Numbered from the stretch's first letter, positions 53,059 to 63,043 are shown. The stretch is 64,000 nt of DNA from Methanosphaerula subterraneus (GCF_052055875.1 NZ_CP170508.1:806001-870000); one strand, 5' to 3'. Program-made: numbers and translations. The notes: generated by a model from the sequence alone, not told the origin.

Positions 53059-55232
53059 GGTGTCACCTGGAGTTTGACCCACCGAAGGGTGAGTGCGTTC
53101 GTCACGACCGATACACTGGAGAGCGCCATCGCGCCGCCTGCGATGATCGGCGAGAGCAGAATTCCGTATGACGGATACAGGAGCCCGGCAGCGATCGGGA
53201 TCCCGATGATGTTATACACCAGTGCCCAGGCCATGTTCTGCCGGATCTTCCTGATCGTAGCCCTGCCGAGCCGGATCGCCTGCGGCACATCGAGCGGGTC
53301 GGAACGCATCAGGACCACGGAGCCGGCCTCCATCGCCACGTCAGTTCCCGAACCCATCGCGACCCCGATGTCCGCCTGCGCGAGCGCAGGAGCATCATTG
53401 ATACCGTCGCCGACCATCACGACCTTGAGCCCCTTCTCCTGGAGCCGTTTCACGTACTCGGCCTTGTCCTGGGGGAGGACCTCGGCAAAGACGTTCTCGA
53501 TACCCGCAATCCGGGCGATCGCCCGGGCGGTCTTCTCGTTATCCCCGGTGATCATCCAGGTCTCGATCCCCAGGCGTTTCAGCTCCTCGACCGCCCTGGC
53601 GCTCGTCGCCTTGATGGTGTCTGCAACACCGATGATCGCACGGGGAACGTCGTCGACCTTCAGGATCATCGCCGTCTTCCCCTCGTCCTGGAGACGACCG
53701 ACCCGGGCCTCCATCTCCGCGTCGAGGACGCCCCGTTCCGGTTTTCCGAGGTAAATAGATCTGCCGTCGACGGTCGCGGCCACGCCGAAGCCGGGTATGG
53801 CTCTGAACTCTGATATCTCCCCGGGATTCGCACCGTGCTCCCGTCCGTACCCGGTGATGGCATCGGCGAGCGGGTGCTCGGAGTTCCGCTCGACGGTATA
53901 CGCATACCCGATCAGGGCCGGCACCTCGTCCTCAGACCCGGTGAGGAAGTCAGTCACCCGGGGTTTACCCTCGGTGATGGTCCCGGTCTTGTCGAAGACG
54001 ACTGCGTTCACCCTGTGCATCATCTCGAGGCTCTCGGCACTCTTGATCAGGATGCCCTTCTGTGCCCCGATCCCGGTACCGACCATGATCGACGTCGGTG
54101 TCGCGAGACCGAGTGCGCACGGGCAGGCGACCACGAGCACGGCCACGGCCACCATGAGGGCGAACGGAAACGACATGCCGAGGACGAAGTACCATGCGAT
54201 AAAGGTGAGCACAGAGATTCCAATCACGACCGGCACGAATATACCGCTGATCCGGTCCGCGAACCGCTGGATATCGGCCTTGCTCCCCTGCGCGTCCTCG
54301 ACGAGCCGGACGATCTGGGAGAGGACCGTGTCTGTCCCGACCCTGGTCGCCTCGAACCGGATCATCCCGTTCTTGTTGATCGTCCCGCCGATGACCGTCG
54401 ATCCCACGGCCTTCTCGACCGGGATGCTCTCCCCGGTGATCATGCTCTCGTCGACGGCCGATTCCCCCGCTACGACGGTCCCGTCCACCGGAACCCTCTC
54501 GCCGGGCTTCACCAGCAGGAGATCGCCCACCATCACCGCTTCGATCGGGATCTCGATCTCGCGCCCGTCCCGCACCACCGTCGCGACCTTCGGCGTGAGG
54601 CCCATCAGTTGCCTGATCGCGTCGCTCGTCCGGCCCTTGGTCACCGCCTCGAGGTACTTCCCGAGGATCACCAGGGTGATCAGGACGGCCACGGTCTCGA
54701 AGTACTGCTCGGTGACCAGCCCGAACATCGCAGCGACACTGTAGAAGTACGCGGCGCTCGTCCCGACCGTGATGAGCGTATCCATGGTCCCGATCCGGTT
54801 CTGGAGTGCGCTCCAGGCTCCGAGGTAGAAGTTCTTCCCCACCACGAACTGGACCGGGGTCGCCAGCAGGAAGAGCAGGAGCACCCGGTACGGGACGTCC
54901 ATGAAGACCATGCCGAGCAGGAGTGCAGGAACGGCAAACAGGGCACTGAAGATCAGGGAGATCTTCAGATCCGAGATCTCCTTCTCCCGAACGAGCCGTT
55001 CGGTGTCGGGGTCGACCCCGACCTTTGCTGCATATCCCTTCGATGCGATCAGGTCGACGAGCCTCTGTTCGTCGAGCTGTGACTCGTCGAACTCCACACG
55101 AGCCTTCCGGGATGCATAGTTCACGTTGGCGGTGACGACCCCGGGGGTCTTCGTGAGCGCCCGGGAGATCAGGGTGGCGCACGACCCGCAATGCATACCG
55201 TCGATGTTTATCTCAACTTTTTTCACCATCAT
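53055..55232 (-). CDS. copA: Copper-transporting P1B-type ATPase
   Basis: 725 residues. One N-terminal heavy-metal domain with GMHCGSC (about residue 12), eight membrane segments, TGESIPVEK actuator loop, the metal-binding CPCALG in the sixth membrane helix (about residue 371), phosphorylation site DKTGTITEG (about 412), HP motif SEHPLADAI and GDGINDAPAL. It exports Cu(I). Start at the first of two ATGs (55232, 55229) after GGTGAG. It overlaps the repeat-protein gene and follows the HMA-membrane protein. Confidence 0.93.
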   Translation of the reverse strand: MMVKKVEINIDGMHCGSCATLISRALTKTPGVVTANVNYASRKARVEFDESQLDEQRLVDLIASKGYAAKVGVDPDTERLVREKEISDLKISLIFSALFAVPALLLGMVFMDVPYRVLLLFLLATPVQFVVGKNFYLGAWSALQNRIGTMDTLITVGTSAAYFYSVAAMFGLVTEQYFETVAVLITLVILGKYLEAVTKGRTSDAIRQLMGLTPKVATVVRDGREIEIPIEAVMVGDLLLVKPGERVPVDGTVVAGESAVDESMITGESIPVEKAVGSTVIGGTINKNGMIRFEATRVGTDTVLSQIVRLVEDAQGSKADIQRFADRISGIFVPVVIGISVLTFIAWYFVLGMSFPFALMVAVAVLVVACPCALGLATPTSIMVGTGIGAQKGILIKSAESLEMMHRVNAVVFDKTGTITEGKPRVTDFLTGSEDEVPALIGYAYTVERNSEHPLADAITGYGREHGANPGEISEFRAIPGFGVAATVDGRSIYLGKPERGVLDAEMEARVGRLQDEGKTAMILKVDDVPRAIIGVADTIKATSARAVEELKRLGIETWMITGDNEKTARAIARIAGIENVFAEVLPQDKAEYVKRLQEKGLKVVMVGDGINDAPALAQADIGVAMGSGTDVAMEAGSVVLMRSDPLDVPQAIRLGRATIRKIRQNMAWALVYNIIGIPIAAGLLYPSYGILLSPIIAGGAMALSSVSVVTNALTLRWVKLQVTP

Positions 55233-55237
55233 CTCAC

Positions 55238-56284
55238 CTATCCGCCGAGCACGTAGCCCGTCTTGGGCCCGAACACAAACACCACCGTCAGGGCCAGGTC
55301 GAGCGCGAGCGCCAGGACGGCGAACTCCATCCCGCTCACCCTGAGATCCTGCTGCTTCATATTTCCGAATTCCTTGTACAGCATGTAGCTGTACACCACC
55401 AGGATGAGGCCCTCGGTCCCGGTCAGGATGAAGAGAAACGGGACGAGCCGATCGTAGATCAGCATGGCCGAGAGCATCGCGCCCATCGTGCCGGCCATCA
55501 GGCCGCCCATCATCCCCTCCATCACGCCCATCACTCCGCACGACCGTCCCGTGACGTACCCGAGACCCATACCGGTCACCATACCGATGATGCTCCCAAG
55601 GAACATGCCGTTCGTCGCACCAGCGAACGCACCGATCAGAAAGCCGCCGGCCATCCCGAAGGTCATGCCGGTCATCATCCCGGTCATGCACGACGAGCTC
55701 TTCCGGAATGCATTCGAATGGTAATAGGCGAAGAGGAACGCCACGATCGAGACTGCGGTGAGGAGCGAAACGCTCCAGTACGCATTCAGGAATCCCGGAG
55801 TGTTTCGGAAGAGCAGACCAAAGAGCGCCGCCTGTGCAGCGAGCACGATGGCGATCGCTCCGAGGGCATACCTGAGGAGCGTGTGTTCGACCTCAAAGCC
55901 CCGGGCATTGAAGATCACCTTCTTCAGAACATCGATCCCACGACGAAGCGATCCAGCCTCGAAGCCTTCCACCGCACTCTCTCCGGGGAGAAGCAACTGA
56001 TAGCCCTTCTCCCGCAGTTCGTCGCGAATCTCTTCGAGCTGCCCCTTCCGGCTCTCGATGACCAGCCGATTGTTCGCCATGTCGATCGACGTGACCCGTG
56101 CTCCCGTGTGCCGCGAAACTGTCCGCTCGATGATCCGTGCACAGGACTCGCAGTGCATGCCGTGAAGCGTGAGCTCGGAGACGATCACGCCATCGGCCCG
56201 ATCCGGCCCCTGCCCGGTCTGGCTCTCCGGAGTGGGTTCAGAGGGTGAACCCTTCGCTCTGGATTGCCTGTCTGATCGCCTCAA
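55238..56284 (-). CDS. HMA domain fused to a Met-rich multi-span membrane protein
   Basis: About 348 residues. Heavy-metal domain at about 34-100 (LTLHGMHCESCARIIERTV), then six or seven hydrophobic segments. The middle ones are rich in methionine and glycine (CMTGMMTGMTFGMAGG, GMVTGMGLGYVTG, GVMGVMEGMMGGLMAGTMG), a probable Cu(I) path. Not a P-type ATPase: no phosphorylation motif. The start is uncertain; GTG at 56188 would avoid the 47-base overlap with the small HMA gene upstream. Lies directly before copA. Confidence 0.75.
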   Translation of the reverse strand: MRRSDRQSRAKGSPSEPTPESQTGQGPDRADGVIVSELTLHGMHCESCARIIERTVSRHTGARVTSIDMANNRLVIESRKGQLEEIRDELREKGYQLLLPGESAVEGFEAGSLRRGIDVLKKVIFNARGFEVEHTLLRYALGAIAIVLAAQAALFGLLFRNTPGFLNAYWSVSLLTAVSIVAFLFAYYHSNAFRKSSSCMTGMMTGMTFGMAGGFLIGAFAGATNGMFLGSIIGMVTGMGLGYVTGRSCGVMGVMEGMMGGLMAGTMGAMLSAMLIYDRLVPFLFILTGTEGLILVVYSYMLYKEFGNMKQQDLRVSGMEFAVLALALDLALTVVFVFGPKTGYVLGG

Positions 56285-56450
56285 GTGTTGCCTCCGAATC
56301 GTGATTTACCAGGACTGTTCCGCCCACGTGGTCGACCGAGAGCGCCCGTGCACCCGGTATCTCGCTTATCGCGTCCTCAATCAACATTGCACAGCTCGCG
56401 CAGTGCATTCCAAAAACCTTGAGTGTCGTTTCCATGCTGTTGTTCTCCAT
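56238..56450 (-). CDS. copZ: Small HMA copper chaperone
   Basis: About 70 residues, a single heavy-metal domain: TLKVFGMHCASCAMLIEDAI, then VDHVGGTVLVNH. The CxxC pair binds Cu(I), which it would hand to CopA. ATG 56450 is taken; a later ATG at 56435 is possible. First gene of the copper operon; its promoter carries the TTCACAATTGTGA palindrome. Confidence 0.85.
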   Translation of the reverse strand: MENNSMETTLKVFGMHCASCAMLIEDAISEIPGARALSVDHVGGTVLVNHDSEATLEAIRQAIQSEGFTL

Positions 56451-56542
56451 AACCCCGCCAGGGGAATCGTACCCTTGTGAAACGCGATCCCTGCCTGTAC
56501 CGACGGCGTGTTGTTCATGCACCTTCGGGAGTTGGAACCGGG

Positions 56543-56583
56543 TTCACAATTGTGATGAGATGTCGGCACAGGTGGTATAATCT
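56543..56583 (-). promoter_or_regulatory. Copper operon promoter with CACAATTGTG operator
   Basis: On the minus strand a TATA-like GATTATACC at about 56583-56575 is followed 18 bases later by the palindrome TCACAATTGTGA at 56555-56544, just at the expected initiation site and upstream of the HMA gene. Same spacing as at pscS. Confidence 0.6.
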
Positions 56584-56786
56584 GTTCTCACCGGATCCTC
56601 TCCCTATTCCATACCACCGTGCACCGACATGTCCCAGGCCTGACCTGACCAAACGTAAAGATGAGGATAGCGCATCGATCCGAAGTCCGGATACAGAGCC
56701 AGAGGGAAAAAATTGGAGAAGAAGATGGAAGGGGGAGTCGACATTACCCCAAAAGGACTGTGGGGGATGGACCCGTCAGGATCCTT

Positions 56787-57578
56787 TCAGGCCGCAGTGC
56801 AGGGAGTGACAGCGACCTGCTGCATCGTCGCGCATCCTTCATCAGTCAGGTGGTACCGGGTGTTCCTCCCGACATGCTCAGCCGTCACGATTCCATCATC
56901 GAGGAGACGGCGTATATGCCAGCGGACGGTCGGAGCCGAGCACGCAACCTGAGCGGCGATCACCGATTGTGTGATCCCGGGGTTCGACCGGATGAGGGCG
57001 AGGATCGCGCAAGCCGTAGGGCTTCGGAGGTGGAGGAGGACACGCTGTTCGATCGCTCCGTACCGCCCGCTATTCTCAAAGTACCGGGTTGTTCCGCGCT
57101 CCCGCATGACCGTGATCTTGTGGAGGGATTCGAGCAGGTCGAGATGGTACCGGAGTGTCTGTCGGTTCATTACGACCATCTGGGATATCGCAGCCAGGTC
57201 GATCCCGGGGTTCGAGACGATAGCATTGTAGATCGCGGCCCGCCCGGGATGTTCGAGAAGGTTCTTCCGATAGATCCGGCGCTGCCCGGCGAGGCGGTCC
57301 TCCTCTGTTCCGCGAGGACCTCGGAAAGTCTCTCGCTGATCCCCGATAGCGGCACAGGAGTTCGGCATCGGACAGGAACGATGCGCAGAAGACGGAGCGG
57401 CCTGGGCCGAATCCCCGAGCCCTTCGCACGAACCCATTGTAGAACTCATCCCGGCCCCAGTTGAGCACGGGAGGCGGAGGGCCCCTGATGAGACGCAGAT
57501 GAGCGATACAGGAGACGCTGCAACAGCCAGACAGAGCGTGATTACTATCCAGGCAATCCCTTTGGTAGCCGGCATCAT
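56787..57578 (-). CDS. Membrane-linked double winged-helix regulator
   Basis: 263 residues. Hydrophobic N-terminus (IAWIVITLCLAVAASPVSLI) then a variable Cys/Ser-rich linker. Two winged helices follow: NAIVSNPGIDLAAISQMVVM with NRQTLRYHLDLLES (about 113-160), and LALIRSNPGITQSVIAAQVA with APTVRWHIRRLLDDG (about 190-240). Methanogens have many such membrane-attached two-winged-helix regulators. Beside the copper operon it is a candidate copper or envelope sensor, an inference from position. Confidence 0.78.
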   Translation of the reverse strand: MMPATKGIAWIVITLCLAVAASPVSLICVSSGALRLPCSTGAGMSSTMGSCEGLGDSAQAAPSSAHRSCPMPNSCAAIGDQRETFRGPRGTEEDRLAGQRRIYRKNLLEHPGRAAIYNAIVSNPGIDLAAISQMVVMNRQTLRYHLDLLESLHKITVMRERGTTRYFENSGRYGAIEQRVLLHLRSPTACAILALIRSNPGITQSVIAAQVACSAPTVRWHIRRLLDDGIVTAEHVGRNTRYHLTDEGCATMQQVAVTPCTAA

Positions 57579-57776
57579 CAGATACTCAGAGGATACTTGA
57601 TATATGATCTCTTATCGCGGCAGATGTTGCCGTGGAATGCTCTGGGCACAGACCCCTTCCATTTCCACCTTTTCAGAGGAAAGGGATGCAACGGGGTGGT
57701 GCAACTGGGTCGGTCAGTGATGAAAATCAGAAGGTTTCAATAATTGAGTTCTCACATCGCGTTTTGTTCCATTCGA

Positions 57777-57960
57777 TCAGGGACCGACAAGCCGGTACAA
57801 ATCTTTCGGAACGACAATCTCAAATCTCGCTCCTGCCCCGGGTGTACCTGTTTCCCTGATCTCGATGCAGGTGATCGATAAGATCTCCAGGACAAGGAAG
57901 AGTCCGAGTCTGGTATTTTTCCCATGCCTGGGATCTCACACCGTCATCCTCCCAGATGAT
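57777..57960 (-). pseudogene. Histidine-kinase C-terminal remnant
   Basis: GKNTRLGLFLVLEILSITCI, then GTPGAGARFEIVVPKDLYRL to a TGA at 57777, is the G2 box and end of a histidine kinase ATPase domain. Immediately before it the N1-like EDDGV survives in another frame, so about ten residues are deleted or frameshifted. It resembles the intact kinase at 60689-62326 and is the left-most trace of the duplicated module. Confidence 0.6.
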
Positions 57961-58300
57961 AGCCAGTCCATCTGCCTGCCATCATGGACCGAGGATGAAC
58001 CACGTCGCTCTGGATCCAGTATCTCAACGATTGGCGTATCCAGAGATAAGGACTTCAAATCGGGCAAAAATTGCATGATGAAGATACAATTTGGGCAAGA
58101 ACGACAGAGGGAATAATACAGACCATTTGTCATTATTGTGGCGCGTTGATCATCTATCCACTCAGTCAAAGAGCGCTCCTCAAAAATTCTGCACATTCTA
58201 CTGCGGACGGGAACACCGTCATTTTGGCAGAAAAAACATTTTTTACAAAAGGTCTGCAGATATATCACTATGAATCGTCATCCCATTGCAGGGGGATTAT

Positions 58301-58603
58301 ATGACTCATGAAAACTGCTGGGAATTCAAAGAGTGCGGGCGTGAACCTGGAGGAGAGAACGTATCAGAACTCGGGATCTGCCCTGCATCGACTGAAACAT
58401 TAACCGATGGGATGAACCACGGTAAGAATGGTGGTCGAGCCTGCTGGGCGATCAGCGGTACGATGTGCGAGGGGAGGGTGCAGGGGACCCTGGCCGCTAA
58501 GATCGGCACCTGTCTCAACTGCGAGTTCTACCAGCGGGTGCAGCGAGAGGAAAAACCCCGGTTTGAAACGTCAGCAAAGATACTGGAACGTCTGAACAAG
58601 TAA
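58301..58603 (+). CDS. Two-CW domain protein, copy A
   Basis: 100 residues with eight cysteines: NCWEFKECGREPGG, LGICPAS, GRACWAISGTMCEG, GTCLNCEFYQRV. The paired C-W motifs give the usual name two-CW domain, a probable metal or redox sensor. ATG 58301 is preferred over TTG 58286 because GGGGG lies 6 bases before it and copy B (59955) starts at the same residue. Convergent with a response regulator; about 87% identical to copy B. Confidence 0.82.
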   Translation: MTHENCWEFKECGREPGGENVSELGICPASTETLTDGMNHGKNGGRACWAISGTMCEGRVQGTLAAKIGTCLNCEFYQRVQREEKPRFETSAKILERLNK

Positions 58604-58639
58604 AAACCGGCATCTAAAAAGAATAAGAACGATCTCAGG

Positions 58640-59005
58640 TTATCTGGCAGCAAGCTCAATCGCTGCCATGAGATCCCTGTCATCGAAGGGTTTTACCAGG
58701 TATCCTTTCGGATTGGTAAGTTTCGCCCGTGCAATCGTCCCTTTTTCCATTTCTGCAGTCAGGTAGATGACGGGGATATCAAAACTCTTCGTTATGATAG
58801 CCGCGGTTTCGATACCGTCCATCGCCCCCTGCAGGTTGATGTCCATGAGGACGATATCAGGGCGCTGCCCAGAGATGAATTCGATTGCATCCTTTCCGTT
58901 GACAGCCCGGCCTGTGAATTCATATCCCAATTTCCGGACTCTCCATTCGGTAGTCTTTGCAAGCACATCATCATCTTCAACAAGGTAAATTTTCTGTTGT
59001 GTCAT
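58640..59005 (-). CDS. Response regulator, receiver domain only, copy A
   Basis: 121 residues, a bare receiver domain: YLVEDDDVLAKTTEWRVRK acidic pocket, phosphorylated aspartate in IVLMDINLQG, IYLTAEMEKG and the lysine in GYLVKPFDD. No output domain, so it acts through another protein. ATG 59005 follows GAGAGAAG. Nearly identical to copy B (60295-60660). Its kinase is probably the REC-GAF kinase at 60689. Confidence 0.9.
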   Translation of the reverse strand: MTQQKIYLVEDDDVLAKTTEWRVRKLGYEFTGRAVNGKDAIEFISGQRPDIVLMDINLQGAMDGIETAAIITKSFDIPVIYLTAEMEKGTIARAKLTNPKGYLVKPFDDRDLMAAIELAAR

Positions 59006-59954
59006 TTTTCTTCTCTCATTATCCAAAATGGGCTCACTCGCGCACGGATGGAGAGCAGTACGGTTCCCCCATCCCTCTGTATCCGCCGTTCAATCTCCGG
59101 TTCAATGGCGGCAGTCCGTTTCAGACCGGTATCCAGTATTGACGGAGACGCACGGGCGAGGGAGATGACGTGAGATCCAGGTGTACGTATGAATGCGAAG
59201 GCTACCTGTTATCGATCCAGGCAGTTCATTCATGCCGGCTGCACCAACCTGCCCGGGGAAGCACTGCAGGGTAAAATTCTGGTATTCTCCCAGACAGGGA
59301 ATGATCGGCTGGATTATTTATCCAACCATTCCTTCCGTTCAATCTCTGCCCGTGTCATCAAAATTCCGATTCGGCCGTGGCGGTTGTCACCACTGTGAAC
59401 TGGAATGGATGCGGTTGAAATGTGCTGACGCAGGTCTTCTGGTAATATAATTGAGGTCATACGGGGTTCCTTCCGGGCTTACTCTCTGCCCGGACAATTG
59501 AGTAGTCATCGTCGATCTATGGGGTATTGATTGCGAACACATTTGACTACACATCGTGGACCTCCGGATGATTCTGATATTCATTTACCAGTTCCATGCA
59601 AATCACCCCTTCCCCAGCAGATCTTTTTAGACCCATTTTCTGGATGCTGTGGATTGAGGATGAATCACGTTGTTTGGAATATAGTATCTTCAATATTGGT
59701 GATACCCAGAGATAAAAACTTCAAAACAGGCAAAAATTGCTTGTTGAAGAGACGACGAGAGCAGGAGGGCACCTTCGAAGAATTCTGGTTTCCTCTCAAA
59801 TCCTCTTCCCCTTGCAGGGGAACCGGATACTGGATCTTCGACGATAGACACAAATTTCGCCGCAATCTAAATCCCTATAAAATAAAAGAACAACCGTACA
59901 AAAGTCCTGCAGAATTGTCAATCTGAACCGGTATCCCAGTGCAGGAGGAATGTT
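59006..59954. pseudogene. Decayed module remnant between the two copies
   Basis: Just upstream of regulator A (about 59030-59130) the minus strand keeps a scrap matching the 3' end of the intact kinase gene, so a kinase once followed here. From about 59560 to 59954 the plus strand is homologous to 57950-58300, the region before copy A, without a good frame. No complete gene seen in this 950-base stretch. Confidence 0.5.
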
Positions 59955-60257
59955 ATGACTCATCTAAACTGTTGGGAATTCAAAAAATGCGGGCGAGAAC
60001 CCGGAGGAGAGAACGCATCAGAACTGGGGATCTGCCCTGCATCGACTGAAACGCTTACTGATGGGGTGAACCACGGAAAGAATGGCGGTCGAGCCTGCTG
60101 GGCGATCAGCGGTACGATGTGTGGTGGGAAGGTGCAGGGAACGTTTGCCACAAAGGTCGGCACCTGCCTCAACTGCGAGTTTTACCAGCAAGTACAGTGG
60201 GAAGAAAAACCCCGGTTTGAAACATCATCAAAGATACTGGCACGTCTGAACAAGTGA
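59955..60257 (+). CDS. Two-CW domain protein, copy B
   Basis: 100 residues, all cysteines of copy A conserved (NCWEFKKCGREPGG, LGICPAS, GRACWAISGTMCGG, GTCLNCEFYQQV). Differences are spread over the length, so the duplication is not very recent. AGGAGGAATGTT precedes the start. Convergent with response regulator B. Confidence 0.82.
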   Translation: MTHLNCWEFKKCGREPGGENASELGICPASTETLTDGVNHGKNGGRACWAISGTMCGGKVQGTFATKVGTCLNCEFYQQVQWEEKPRFETSSKILARLNK

Positions 60258-60294
60258 AAAATCGGTATCTAAAAAGAATAAGAACGATCTCAGG

Positions 60295-60660
60295 TTATCT
60301 GGCAGCAAGCTCAATCGCTGCCATGAGATCCTTGTCATCGAATGGTTTTACCAGGTATCCTTTCGGATTGGTAAGTTTCGCCCGTGCAATCGTCTCTTTG
60401 TCCATTTCTGCGGTCAGGTAGATGACAGGGATATCAAAACTCTTCGTTATGATAGCCGCGGTTTCGATACCGTCCATCCCCCCCTGCAGGTTGATATCCA
60501 TGAGGACGAGATCAGGGCGGTGTCCGGATATGAATTCGATTGCATCCTTTCCGCTGACTGCCCGGCCAGTGAACGCATATCCCAGCTTCCGGACCCTCCA
60601 TTCGGTGGTCTTTGCAATCACATCATCATCTTCGACAAGGTAAATTCCAGGCTGTGTCAT
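60295..60660 (-). CDS. Response regulator, receiver domain only, copy B
   Basis: 121 residues with the same receiver motifs as copy A (YLVEDDDVIAKTTEW, LVLMDINLQG, IYLTAEMDKE, GYLVKPFDD). ATG 60660 is used; upstream codons overlap the kinase gene. It lies 28 bases downstream of the kinase stop at 60689, so kinase and regulator are cotranscribed. Confidence 0.9.
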   Translation of the reverse strand: MTQPGIYLVEDDDVIAKTTEWRVRKLGYAFTGRAVSGKDAIEFISGHRPDLVLMDINLQGGMDGIETAAIITKSFDIPVIYLTAEMDKETIARAKLTNPKGYLVKPFDDKDLMAAIELAAR

Positions 60661-60688
60661 AGTTGATTCTCTCATCGTCCCGAAGGGT

Positions 60689-62326
60689 TCACTCGTGCAC
60701 GGGTGAAGAGCAGGGAGCGCAATGCGGCTCCTTCCTCCCCACTGCCCTGTACCCATCCCGTGGGACGAGCATATCGAACCGGGCGCCATGCCCATAACAC
60801 CCGGTTTCGGTGATCGAGATGCCGGTTATGGCAAGGATCTCCCGAACCAGGAATAATCCCTGCCCGGTATTTTTCCCGTACCCCTGCTCAAAGATCCGTT
60901 CTTTCACGTCATCCGGCACACCTGCTCCGTCATCTTCACAGGAGAGGACAAGACCAGTTCCCGATACCCGGGAGTGGAACCTGATGACAGTTGTACCCTC
61001 CCCGTATCTGATGGCATTGTCCATGAGGTTGTAGAAGACTTTTTCGAGGAGAGGATCTGCATACACCTCCACCTCCCCGAGATCGAGATCAAGCCGGATT
61101 CCAAACTTATCGAGACATTGTTCCCCGGCCCGGCCGGCAATTTCAGTTACATTCTGCCATTGCGGGGCGTTGACTCCGATATCCTGGTATTCCCGGGTAA
61201 AGGCGATCTGCTGCTGTATCTTCAGAGTTGATTCTTTGATCTCACCCAGGAGTTCCACGACCTCTTTTTCCCGGACTATATCCAGTGTCATCTCCTCAAG
61301 GCCGATAAGCCCGGCCACCGTGTTGAGGATGTCATGGCGGATGATGTTGTTGAGGAGATTCAGTTTCCGGTTGGTTGACCGGAGGGTGTCGCTCATCTGT
61401 TTGAGTTCAGTTATATCCTGCTCACGCTCCATGAGTTCAAGCGCAATTGAGAGATTATCCGTCAGTTCAAGAAGAAGCTGCACCTCCTCCTCATCAAAGA
61501 ACCTCGGCTCGCGGGCATGGAATGTCATGGCTCCGATAACCTGTTCTCCCGAACGAAGGGGAAATGCAGCACTCGAACCAAACCCATATGCGAGCAATGC
61601 ATCTCTCCAATCCAGAAGTCGTGGATCGTCACGGTTATCAGCAGCGATATTGTACAACCCTTTCCGAAATGCGATACTCGTTGGAGGTGCATCAACAGGG
61701 AGGGCATCGCCAGGTTCAGCCGGGGGAAGCAGAGGATTTCCGGTTATACTGTAGTGGGCGATAGGAGTGATCGTTCGGGTCTGGGGATCGAGAAGTCCTG
61801 CCCATACCATCAGAAACCCCCCTTCATGTACTGCGATCCGGCATGCTTCCGCGAGCAGAGCATCCCGATCCCGCAGACCAGTTGCCGCCTCATTGGTCCT
61901 GGAGAGGACCGCATATAAGCGGGCGAGATGCTGGATCCGCTCCTCCGATCGGCGGCTCTGAACTGCAAGACGGAGTTTGTGGGACAGTTCGGCAAACTGG
62001 GACTTTGCTTCACCGCCCTTCTGGAGGTAGAAATCCACACCATTGTTCAGGGCTTCGACCACGACATCCTCCCGTCCCCTCCCGGTAAAGATGACAAACG
62101 GGAGTTTCGGGTAATCGGCCCGAACCTGTTTGAGGAACTGGATGCCATTCATCTCAGGCATGTCAAAATCCGAGAGGACTGCGTGATAAGATATCTGTTT
62201 CAACCGAAGGAGTGCTTCTGGTGCTGACGAGCAGGTTTCAACAGAAAAATTTCCGATTCTTTCGAGGAACAACTTCCCTATCTCCAGCAGCGCCGGGTCG
62301 TCATCTACATAGAGTACCGATATCAT
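60689..62326 (-). CDS. REC-GAF hybrid histidine kinase
   Basis: 545 residues. Receiver domain at 1-120 (SVLYVDDDPALLEIGKLFLE, aspartate in LSDFDMPEMNG), GAF-type sensor at about 150-300 (GFLMVWAGLLDPQTRTITPI), then dimerisation helix with NNIIRHDILNTVAG (the likely phosphorylated histidine) and ATPase domain with NLMDNAIRYGEG, EDDGAGVPDD and YGKNTGQGLFLVREI. No membrane segments, so a cytoplasmic sensor. It probably phosphorylates the receiver proteins downstream. Confidence 0.9.
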   Translation of the reverse strand: MISVLYVDDDPALLEIGKLFLERIGNFSVETCSSAPEALLRLKQISYHAVLSDFDMPEMNGIQFLKQVRADYPKLPFVIFTGRGREDVVVEALNNGVDFYLQKGGEAKSQFAELSHKLRLAVQSRRSEERIQHLARLYAVLSRTNEAATGLRDRDALLAEACRIAVHEGGFLMVWAGLLDPQTRTITPIAHYSITGNPLLPPAEPGDALPVDAPPTSIAFRKGLYNIAADNRDDPRLLDWRDALLAYGFGSSAAFPLRSGEQVIGAMTFHAREPRFFDEEEVQLLLELTDNLSIALELMEREQDITELKQMSDTLRSTNRKLNLLNNIIRHDILNTVAGLIGLEEMTLDIVREKEVVELLGEIKESTLKIQQQIAFTREYQDIGVNAPQWQNVTEIAGRAGEQCLDKFGIRLDLDLGEVEVYADPLLEKVFYNLMDNAIRYGEGTTVIRFHSRVSGTGLVLSCEDDGAGVPDDVKERIFEQGYGKNTGQGLFLVREILAITGISITETGCYGHGARFDMLVPRDGYRAVGRKEPHCAPCSSPVHE

Positions 62327-63043
62327 CTTTTACCGTTCCGGCGTGGGTTTTCCGATTGATGTAATGGAAGAATGGAGATTAAGGGAATTTAGTTCAAATA
62401 CTTCTGTTCTCCGGTCAAATATCCATTTCGCTTTGTGCCCATCGGGTGGGAGGGTGTCCAGGCTGCACAATGACATGAGCGCTGACAGTACGTTTGTCCG
62501 GGGTTTTCTTTATGCAGATCTCCCATCTCTTCCCACTCATCGTTCCCAGACTCGTCACTTTTCTGGTGGAGAACTTCTTCGATTCAATAATCCTTCTCAT
62601 GAGAGGTATCCGGTTTTCGGTCATACGATCCCGCTGATCCGGAAGATCCTGGAGTGACAGTAATCCAGTAGTTTTCGGATGGGACGGAGCCAGCATGGGT
62701 AGTCCGCATGCTGCCCCACAGGAAAAGAACAGCGACCGGTGAGCACATGGCGCCCGGGGCTGCCGGCTCCGTGGAGGCACGGCATGGTTGGTCCCCTGGC
62801 CTGATCATGACAACAAGAAAAGGAAGTCTTCCCGGAGGGGACTGCCGGCCGGATCTATTCTCTCATCAGATTGCCACGAATCGAAAGATCACATGATCCT
62901 TGAGAAGCACATCTGTTCTGAAAGAAAATGGGCTGTGGTATCACAGACCATATTCATAAGAGAGATGAGGGGAGGGTGCCGGCATCAATTCCGCATCTGA
63001 ATATTAGGAATGTGCATGCCAGTAGGACGCATGTGGGGCCGCA
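62327..63043. other. Gene-poor stretch
   Basis: About 700 bases with no gene I trust. A minus-strand frame ending at 62415 reads MTENRIPLMRRIIESKKF, then GKRWEICIKKTPDKRT and GHPPTRWAQSEMDI (from ATG 62624); it is plausible protein but has no clear ribosome site or known family. The promoter of the kinase gene should lie just above 62326. Confidence 0.35.

Noticed and set aside
53797..55082. Long plus-strand frames opposite copA (up to 415 codons)
   Set aside because: GC-rich shadow frames of a clear P-type ATPase gene.
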